Assembly (NCBI RefSeq): GCF_018991925.1
Contig: NW_024725489.1
Coordinates: 5,337,614 to 5,401,613 of the forward strand
Length of the DNA: 64,000 bases
Origin: Homarus americanus
Lineage: Eukaryota; Arthropoda; Malacostraca; Decapoda; Nephropidae
Direction of reading: 5' to 3'
The translations under genes were made by a program, and so were the position numbers. Below the pieces are notes generated by a model. The model was not told the origin of the DNA and ran no database searches. It saw only the letters and a list, made by a program, of their open reading frames with translations. Below, piece by piece: positions 55,371 through 64,000 of the stretch; position 1 is the stretch's first letter, and each line of letters opens with the position of its first letter.

Positions 55371-58300
55371 GGTGTGTCATAGGAGGGAAGATCAGGTAAA
55401 ACTAATGGCCCATCACTTTTTTGGTAGATTTTAGTGTATATAAACAGAAAATAATTTCAGTTTCAATATTTTGCAACCTTTTGCTAGGTAAATTTTAAAA
55501 TGGAAATTTAATGAAAATCTAACGCATAGCTGCATTAGGTGCATTACAATTAAATAGTGAAATATTGCTTTCTGACTTCATTCTTTAACAAACCCAACTA
55601 ACAATATTTTTTCTGTTTCAGATTCTGATGCATTTATAAGTTGATAATATTTGCGATGGCTGCTTGTGTCAGACGAGGAACTGTAAAATCCAGCTATCTC
55701 AGTCATCATCTTTGGGGTCTGGGAGAGAGCTCATGAAGCTCTTGTGGAGTTGCCTTACATTGAGAGATGCTTTGAGATACGGTGTTTTAATGAAAAGAAC
55801 CAAGAACTTTATACAAACAAAGACATTGCTAGTGATATGACCAAAGTTGTCTTTAAGTAATAGTACACCTGGCCACGCCAGTTCAAGCCTCAGTCATAAG
55901 TCAGAAGAAGATTAGTGAGAGATCATAGCTGCTGGGAAAAGGCAAGAGATATTCTTGGGGAGAGGAAAACTTGGTTAAGGACAGCTTTGCCAAGCAACTG
56001 ACCCAGTTATTTGACATAATTAATGTAAGCTCCAATTGTTCTCTTTCTGTCCTGAGTTTGATGCGAACAAGACTGTAATCCGGAGGCCCACATCTCCTTG
56101 TATTTGGGTAAGCGGAACTGAAGATTCTTGATCAACTGGTATTTGTCAAAGCACAGAGAGAGAAGACTGGCAGTATAGGGGCTCTAAGTGATTTTGTAGC
56201 TAAGATATTCCGGAGCTCAAGAGACAGGAGGCTGCCACAGAGAGGGCAGAAGAGAGAAGAGTTGCCCAGGAAAGAGACTGAGAAGGCCCAGGGTGAGGTA
56301 AAGGCCATGATTGAGCTGTTGATTCAGAGTTTAATGACTTCCCATGGTTGATCCGAAAGTGCTGACCAGGAGAATGGTGACTGTCCTCAACTCCAGAAAA
56401 TAATATCCTAAAACCTTCCAGGCACAGACTTTAAATAGAAAGATATCCCAGCATAGCTCTGGCCAGCATACACACCACACTGGTCTCTGTAGAAATTGCA
56501 GAGATAGCAAATAGCCTGGATTGACGGGTGGTTTGATAACACCTGGATGATGTTCACTGCGATAGACTGGCAACAAAGTAAGGAGAGCTCCAGAGAAACT
56601 TGTCAGTAACCCAGAAGAGGAGTTTGATAAGGGACAAGAGAAATGGGAATCAATTGTTTGTCTTTGATGGGAGAAGGGATGACACTCAGTGTCTAAGGAA
56701 AGTTGGAGATTCTGACAGGTTGTTCTCTGCCATGGTGAAGAGGAACACCTGCTGCAGTGAACCAGAAGGAAGTATTTGTGGCATTTCACTCAGAGAAAGA
56801 TGACATCAGGAAACCAACAGATAGTGGCAGATAATATTGTGAACTGGCTCAGAGAGGAACGTAGATCTGTGACTCCCCAAGCTATTGGAGGACAGCAACT
56901 TAAACACTTAACACAGGGTAAGTGGCGGGGGGGTCATGCAGTGGATAGAGCGTAGAAGATTGGGAGGAAGCTGGTCTGGATTGTTTGTGACTCTCCACAC
57001 CAACCCAGCTGCCACTCAGACATCTGATCCAGGAGCTGGATGGCAAGACTCTTTCAAACAACAGATGGTCTGGGTCCTCTTGGCAGATGCTGGACTCCAC
57101 ACTGAAAGGAAATAAATCCCCAGCTTTGAAACCTACAGTTGGCCCTCCACTCGCTGGGAGCTTTGCACACACAATACTGTCATTGACGACCTGAGTACTG
57201 ACCAGTACTCTGTTATATTTGCAGTGCCATCAAACTGGGGTCATGCCTGATAGATTTGTTTTACTTGCAGATAGGTCCTACCCACATCTCTAGGTGGTCT
57301 ACAACGCCTCAGGTTCTGCAGAATTTGGGTCGCCATCATAAACTGGAAAGGGAACCAGCTTCACAACCTGGAGACTTACTTTTTGTCCAATCTATCGTGA
57401 GTGTCTACTTGCCAAATTGGTTCAACACTCAAAGGTCAAGTCATTTTTCTCAAGGTCCGAGAGATGTTCTCCAGCTTGAGCCCTGAGGAGTCAGCCATGG
57501 AAGGCTTGTCTTAGATTGTGGGAGGTCTGTGAGTGAGATCTTCCTGGTATGCTCCATTCCGGGAGTGCCCTGCGTGGCTACGTCTGGCAGTAAGGATGAG
57601 GAGGAGAGAAGAGTGGCAGTCAAAAGATCTTGGATATGAGACTTGGCGAGGAGATCTAAGCATGACTTCCATCAGTTGGTGACGCATTCCTTCCAGGGTC
57701 AGGAAGACCTTGAAGTCAATCTAGGTGCCAAGACCTCACTGATCTCATAGGGATCTGGATAACATCCAGCTAAGAGTGTTTCCCCACTGCTGCAGCCTCA
57801 CCAATGTCTGCTCAGAGCTTTTTTGACAACCCCATGCATGTCCCTTGCCTGGCCCTCGTGACACCCAGAGAGCATAGAGTTGCTGTGTACAGCAAGTGAG
57901 CGGTGTCAGCAGTCACGTGTAGAAACAGGGCAAGAAAGACATGTTCTCTATGGTGTGCAGCAACACCGGCCTAGTAGTAAAACCTGCTTTGTATTTGATG
58001 ATTTGTTTTTCTAAAGGAATATTAAATTTAATAAATGTGTCAAGATCATTCTGTCATTCTGGATCATTTTCTATCCTAATAAATTAAATCCTGATACATT
58101 TACTTCATTTTAAATAAGCTATTTAGTGGTGTTGGTAAAAGGGTGGGGAATACTGAATTTCATAAGATTTCTGCTAAAATTTACCTAGCAAAATGAAAAC
58201 ATTTCAAATCTGAAGATATCATATGATTCTGCATAGAACTACACCATTATCAACATACGATTTCAAACCCAAAAAAATTACCTCGTATGACTACGTCTCT

Positions 58301-58377
58301 AATAGGCATACTGGTTCGAAATATCGTGTTGTAGCATGGATGAGCCTAAATAAATCCTACCAAACTTCATCATTAAC
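55371..58377 (+). pseudogene. Unrecognised, interrupted coding-like region
   Basis: Higher GC than its surroundings, with recurrent short coding-like runs in changing plus-strand frames, for example AHEALVELPYIERCFEI near 55720-55790, then text around 56100-56300 and 56930-57480 (PAYLPNW-type, LGRHHKLEREP). Every run is broken by stops within 20-90 codons. I do not recognise the family. It may be a decayed transposable-element polyprotein. The short frames at 56331-56789 (minus) and 56900-57172 (minus) look like shadows. Confidence 0.3.
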
Positions 58378-58894
58378 TGAACACTCTGGGTAGCTTCAAC
58401 ATAGGTTGACATATATATCTACTGCAGTTTCTTCTATTCTGCAATTCACATGTCTCAAATAATAGTGCGTTTTTAAATATCCCATTATGACAAACTTGAG
58501 TGCCAACCAATCACAAACGCTTCTTCACGCCTCCTGCTTGTAGGGGCTTTGTTTAGTCATGATGGGCTTATATTTAGGCCTTAAAAGATATTGATTGGAC
58601 AGCCATACATTGAGACTGCTATTGATTAATCTCAGTAGAAGGATTGACTAATAAAACAAGTGTAATGCTATGTGTCTTATTTATCATTAGTTTATTGGGC
58701 TTTTTTTTTAATTCTAGTTGAATTTGAGAAGATTAATTTTGTTGTTACTTTCACTTTCAGTAATGAGTACTTTATGGATGAAATTCTTCTGTACTTCTAC
58801 TTGAGTATATTGGAACTTTGGATACTTTTACTTCTACTTGAATTACATTTTGCCAAATTCTCACTATGTAACAATGTCCAGTACTATTTAGCAA

Positions 58895-58990
58895 CTGTGC
58901 TCACTGGCAAGAAAATTTTATGAAGGTTGGGAAATAAGGGTTTTATACCAGTGAAATTCTGAAACAACATATGGTTATGCACTGCTTAGT
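58895..58990 (+). pseudogene. Zinc-finger remnant, left piece
   Basis: TGGCAAGAAAATTTT …, then GNKGFYTSEILKQHMVMHC in one frame, the second half of a C2H2 finger like those at 22987 and 47641. Confidence 0.5.
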
Positions 58991-60178
58991 TAGTTTCCTG
59001 GATTTTCTGCACAAAATCCTGGAGAACGTGAAGATGTTGGCCAGGCCGCTGCCTTGTTGACTTCAGGAAGGCTTTTCACCTTGCTGATCACTGCACCATT
59101 ATTTCATACACATTGCACCAGGGCCACCACCAACTCTGGTCTCATGGCTCACTTGATTTCCTGAGTGAGCCGCCAGGCAGTGAGGTGTTATGGGTTCTTT
59201 CTCCACATTCCAACACTCACCTGTAGGATAAATTCCCCACGGAACCAAGATGGGACCACTGTGCTCCTAATCCTGATGAACTGTTTCTATCGATATCCTC
59301 ACTGGTGAGAGTATCGTGACGACTGCACGGTAAGTTTGGTAATGGACAAATCACCGGACCACTACGTTGCTGGGCACCCTGGATATGTTACAGGCACGGA
59401 CTACGGAGAACAAGTGTCAACATCAATCACACTAAAAGTATAGTCATGCACTTTCATTCCACCACCATAAAGTCAGTGCATGTCCATTAGTTACAGTGGT
59501 GCCCATCCTTCCAGTTAGTGCAGTCTGCCCAACTCGTGGGTAATTATAGACCACACAAACTGGGCTGGAAGGCCCAAAGCAACACAATCAAGGCAACCTC
59601 ACACCAACTCTACATGCAACAATCTAATTCAAGTCACTTTGGGGCACCCACGCCAGAGCTAAGGACCATTCACACCCATTTATTCCCCAAATTAAAGTAT
59701 GCCACCAGTCTGGTTGTCTTTCTCTCAACTCTACTCCAACAACGTCAGCTAGAGAAAAGAAGAAGAGGGCCTGCAGAATCATGCTTGGTGCAGACTACTC
59801 CGCCAAAAAGCCTTCCACCCTGGAAATGCCATCCTCAATGACCTCTACCACCATTTAGCCAGTGGCTCGATGTGGATTACTGCACCATCCTCATTATCAC
59901 CACCTACTGCCATCGGCAGTCCTCGCCCACCTCGTGCAGCAGTCCGGCCACTACAACAAAATTCAGCCCATAAGAGCTCACACTGATAGATATATGAATA
60001 GCACCATCCCCATCTATTGTTAAAATAATAAAACAGTTCTGATTTATGTACTGTACTGCTCCTGTAATGTTTTTAATGTGACTGTATATTAATATTATGT
60101 ATAAATCACATGTAGGTTTGTATATTTTGGGTTACTGGCTGTAACTCTATTAATAAACCGTTTATTATTATTATTTCA
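58991..60178 (+). pseudogene. Decayed LINE RT and tail
   Basis: Frames shift constantly, but VDFRKAFHLADHCTI, EYRDDCTVSLVMDK (decayed RT centre), KATSHQLYMQQ, PKLKYATSLVV and QRQLEKRRRGPAESCL follow the order of a LINE RT and C-terminus. The 3' end CTGTAACTCTATTAATAAAC and a short (TTA)n tail match the tail of the 17830-22234 LINE. It splits a zinc-finger remnant. Confidence 0.7.
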
Positions 60179-60260
60179 TTATGAGAAATATGAAGATTGT
60201 GGTAAAGTTTTGAAAGGAAAGCCTTTCTTAGAGGCATATGAGTGTACTGTAGGTGTAACT
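60179..60260 (+). pseudogene. Zinc-finger remnant, right piece
   Basis: HYEKYEDCGKVLKGKPF, like KCEECGK with losses. Continues the remnant at 58895-58990 across the LINE. Confidence 0.45.
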
Positions 60261-60760
60261 GTAGTAATGAATCACTGTACAGTGAATATAATGTATAATT
60301 GTTCTGTGTTGTTTGTAAACATTAAATATTTATATATACCATCCCAATTGGATTATTGTCTGTGTTGATTAAGTATCACGAGTACTGTAATTACTATTTT
60401 TAGGTCTGGATTCTCCTGTAAAACCAACAGATCTTTTTGGTTTGTGTATTAGTTATGCTGTCAAAATCTCTGTATTAGGGCAATTCACAAAGAAAACACC
60501 AGAAAATGTACAGTTTTGGGAAAATGGAATCCTCTATATCTCTTGAACTAATTTTTGTGACACTGGGCCATTCTATTACCAAATTGAAGTTTTATATTTA
60601 ATTTCCTTGATTATATTGCTGTCAATAATAATCTTGCTATAGTTTATTTGTAATCATGAAATACTTATAAACTTAGTAATTTAGAGGCATTAGATTTTGA
60701 TAAAATTTGATTATTTTGAAATACGAACACCAATTCAATTCCACCAATTTAACAATTTAA
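60261..60760. other. AT-rich spacer
   Basis: No supported gene. It runs into array C. Confidence 0.4.
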
Positions 60761-63395
60761 TTCCAACACCACCACCTCCACCACAAAACACCGACACCAC
60801 CACAAACACCACCACCTCCACCACAAACACCACACACTGCCACCTCCACCACAAACACCGTTCACCACCACCACTAACACTGCCACCCACCACAAACACC
60901 ACCACCTCCACCACCAACACCACCACAAACACCACAAACACCACTAACACCGCCACCACCACCACCAACACCACCCCACCACAAACACCACTAACACCGG
61001 CCACCCACCACTAACACCACCACCCACCACAAACACCGCCACCTCCACCACTAACACCGCCACCACTGTTCACACCACCTCCACCACACAAACACCACCA
61101 ACACCACCACCCACCACCAACACCGCCACCCACCACTAACACCACCACCTCCACCACACACACCACCACCTCCACCACAGCACCACCAAGCCACCACCAC
61201 ACAAACACCGGCTGCCACCACCACAAACACCACACCACCCCACCAAAACACCACACCACCTGCACCACACAAACACTGCCACCTCCACCACACCGCCACC
61301 CACCACTAACACCGCCACCTCCACCACAAACACCGCCGCCACCACCACAAACACCGCCGCCACCACCACAAACACCACCACCCCACCACAAACACCACAC
61401 CCCACCCACCACAAACACCGCCACCCACCACCAACACCCCAGCCACCTCCACCATTAACACCACCTCCACCACCACCACTAACACCACCACCACCACCAC
61501 CAACACCACCACCACCTCCACCACTAACACCACCACCACCACCAACACCACCACCTCCACCAACAACCTCCCACCACCACCCAACACCACCACCACCACC
61601 ACCACCACCACCACCAACAACCACCACCACCAACACCACCCTCCACCACCAACACCACCTCCACCAACCCCAGCACTAACACCCACCACCTCCACCATTA
61701 ACACCACCCAACCACCAACACCACCTCCACCACTAACACCACCCACCACCAACACCACCAACAATCTCACCACCACCACCACCAACACCACCACCAACAC
61801 CACCACCTCCACCACCACTCCACACCACCACACCCCACCACTAACACCACCACCTCCACCGCCAACACCACCCAATCTGCACCACCTCCACCCTACCCTC
61901 ATCTCCACCAATTCCACCACCCACATTCCACCACACAACACAACCACTCCACCACTACACACCGCCACCTCCACCACTCCACCACTAACACCACCACACC
62001 ACCACACCTCCACCACCTCCACCACTAACACCACCACCTCCACCACCAACATTACCACCATCCCACAACACCACCCCACTCCACCACCAACACCACCACC
62101 CACCACTAACACCACCACCTCCACCACTAACACCACCACCAACACCACCACCTCCACCCACTCAACATCACCACCATCTCCACAACACAAACCACCTCCA
62201 CCACCAACACCACCACCACTAACACCACCACCTCCACCCCACATCACCATCTCCAATAACACCACCACCTCCACCACTCTCACACAAATCCACCTCCACC
62301 ACTAACACCACCAATTCCACCACTAACACCCACCACCTCCACCAATTAACATCACCACCATTCCAACAACACAACCATCCCACCCACTTAACACCACCAC
62401 CACTAACACACCACCTCCACCACTCAACACCACCACCCACCACCACACCACCACACTCACCACTAACACCACCTCCACCACTGGGTCCCAACACCACCCA
62501 CCAACTGGCCCCACCACCCACACCACCCACACCAACCCAACCCCAACAACCAACCACACTAACAACCACACCTCCACCACCAACACCCACCACCCCACCC
62601 ACCACCCCACACCACCCACCACCTCACCACCCACCACCTCCGTCCACCAACAACCACCACCCACCACCAACACCACCACCATCCCACACACAACCCACCA
62701 CCACCCACCACCACCAACACCACCACCCACCACTAACACCACCACCTCCACCACCACCACAACCACCCCACCACTCAACACAAACCACCTCCACCACTAA
62801 CACCCACCACCCACCACCAACACCGCCACCTCCAGCCACTAACACCACCACCCCACTCCACTAACACCACAACCCACCAACACCAACCACCAACACCACC
62901 ACCTCCAACCATCCCGCCAACCCAACCACCAACAACCAACCCACCACCCCAACCAACCCCAACCCACCAACCAACCAACCCAACCACCAACCAACCAACC
63001 CAACCCACCAACCCCACCTCCACCACCAACACCCCAACCCAACCACCAACCAACCAACCCACCCACCACACCCACCCTCCACCCACCACCAACCACCCAC
63101 CACCAACACCACCACCTCCACCACCAACACCGCCACCCAACCACCAACACCGCCACCCACAACCAACACCAAACCACTCCACACTAACACCACCCACCTC
63201 CACCCACCCACCACCAACACCACCACCTCCACCACACTAATACCACCACCACCCAACGTAGCCAACACCACCACCTCCACCACCACACCACCACCTCCAC
63301 CACCAACACCACCACCCACCACCAACACCACCACCTCCACCACTCACACACCACCTCCACCACTCACACCACCACCTCCACCATCACACACCTCC
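60761..63395. repeat. C-rich satellite-like array C
   Basis: Same CCACCT/CCACTAACA words as arrays A and B, with more ACAAACACC words at the left. The right end (62980-63395, CAACCAACCAACCCAACCCA-rich) repeats 27500-27938 in the same order. Confidence 0.95.
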
Positions 63396-63399
63396 ACCA

Positions 63400-64000
63400 C
63401 TTTGGCCACACAACCCAGATGCTAGCCTCTGTCACATTATTATATATATAAAATATGGGCTAAGGACATATATATTCACTATATACATTCTATTTCACCT
63501 AGACTATTGAGCTATTAAACTATATAAGTACGTAATTTGGTCACCCCCTCTAGGGTGGAGAGTCGAAACATTTGTTCATTAACACCTCTCGGGTGTATTA
63601 CAGCCCATAAATCTACAGACTCAACCTCCGTGTGTGAGTGCTAATATTAGATAATGTCTGTGGTGAAGGATCGCTACTCTCCAACCACCAGACCAAGAGA
63701 GAGACAACCAGTTTCCCAGTTCACAGCCAGACATGGTACTCAAAAGCCACAAGGAGATCTAGCCTCCAGGCTGTACTCTCTGACTATATTAGCTACCATT
63801 ATACATCACATAATGTTATAAGCTAATAGCTACTGCTTATTAGTCTGTCAATACCAAATAATTGCAGCATGACTACCCATATAACTCAGAAAATCACTAT
63901 GTGTTTTCATTTCTTTAAAACTGGTGAACAATGAGTGAGGAGAACAGTTCAGTACTCGTGTTCTTTGTTTAACTTGCAAGCTTGGAGAATTACAAATACA
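63400..64000 (+). repeat. Unique cassette, copy 2
   Basis: Matches 27939-28480 in order (CCTCTGTCACAT…, CAGCCCATAAATCTACAGAC, ACAATGAGTGAGGAGAACAG) with many 1-3-base indels. It runs off the window end. Confidence 0.88.

Noticed and set aside
56331..57486. Minus-strand frames 56331-56789 and 56900-57172 as genes
   Set aside because: No recognisable domain; the plus strand carries the more coding-like, though broken, text.

Overview
This is an intron-bearing, repeat-saturated animal genome window, most probably from an arthropod and plausibly a decapod crustacean. The grounds are the mix of Ty3/Gypsy, Penelope-like, CR1/Jockey-like, hAT, Tc1/mariner and pogo/Tigger-type elements, short CCTAACCTAAC motifs of the arthropod telomere type, and very long simple-sequence arrays. 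The taxon is an inference. I see no bacterial or viral gene organisation, no rRNA gene and no tRNA I could defend. Almost everything is mobile-element sequence. The only plausible host genes are two C2H2 zinc-finger genes and two THAP-domain exon pairs.

Region 1-4.2 kb holds three minus-strand Ty3/Gypsy relatives: a deletion derivative cut by the window edge (1-1260), a solo LTR (1667-2049, ACGT target duplication) and a complete small derivative (2363-3942, CTCC target duplication). The two derivatives share the same gag and pol deletions. At 4689-10472 lies a nearly intact, very young gypsy element of the same lineage: two 502-bp LTRs with one visible difference and AATT target duplications. 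It sits inside a minus-strand Penelope-like element (PLE; 4173-4688 plus 10473-11290). A second PLE tail on the plus strand (11283-11808) carries a hammerhead-ribozyme-like core. An inverted 337-bp element beyond an (AT)n tract carries another.

Region 12.3-17.6 kb has THAP-domain exons, a degenerate DNA-transposon cluster with nested terminal inverted repeats (TIRs) and palindromes, and a pogo/Tigger-type MITE. Region 17.8-22.2 kb is a broken LINE containing a hAT remnant and a pogo-type element. A 17- and a 9-finger zinc-finger gene (47641-49569 and 22987-24261) share about 750 bp of upstream sequence and the same N-terminus, so they are segmental duplicates.

From 25.5 to 33.15 kb and from 60.8 to 63.4 kb the plus strand is almost only C, A and T, in CCACCT/CCACTAACA-type arrays. 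One stretch of about 1.27 kb contains no G. A unique ~0.65-kb cassette lies between or beside the arrays in two copies (27.94-28.62 and 63.4-64.0 kb). The big array begins inside a Tc1 transposase gene and ends inside a hAT transposase gene.

Region 33-46 kb is further transposon debris: hAT, LINE tails, a TIR element, a fold-back pogo MITE, a hAT element with a perfect 8-bp target duplication, a fold-back mariner and an old second gypsy. Region 49.6-60.7 kb has zinc-finger debris, a pogo-type element carrying a LINE with an 11-bp target duplication, more LINE pieces, and an unrecognised interrupted coding-like region (55.4-58.4 kb).

The genes do not form a pathway. The story is layered insertion, for which target duplications and reconstructable empty sites give a relative order, together with local duplication of zinc-finger genes and satellite-type expansion.
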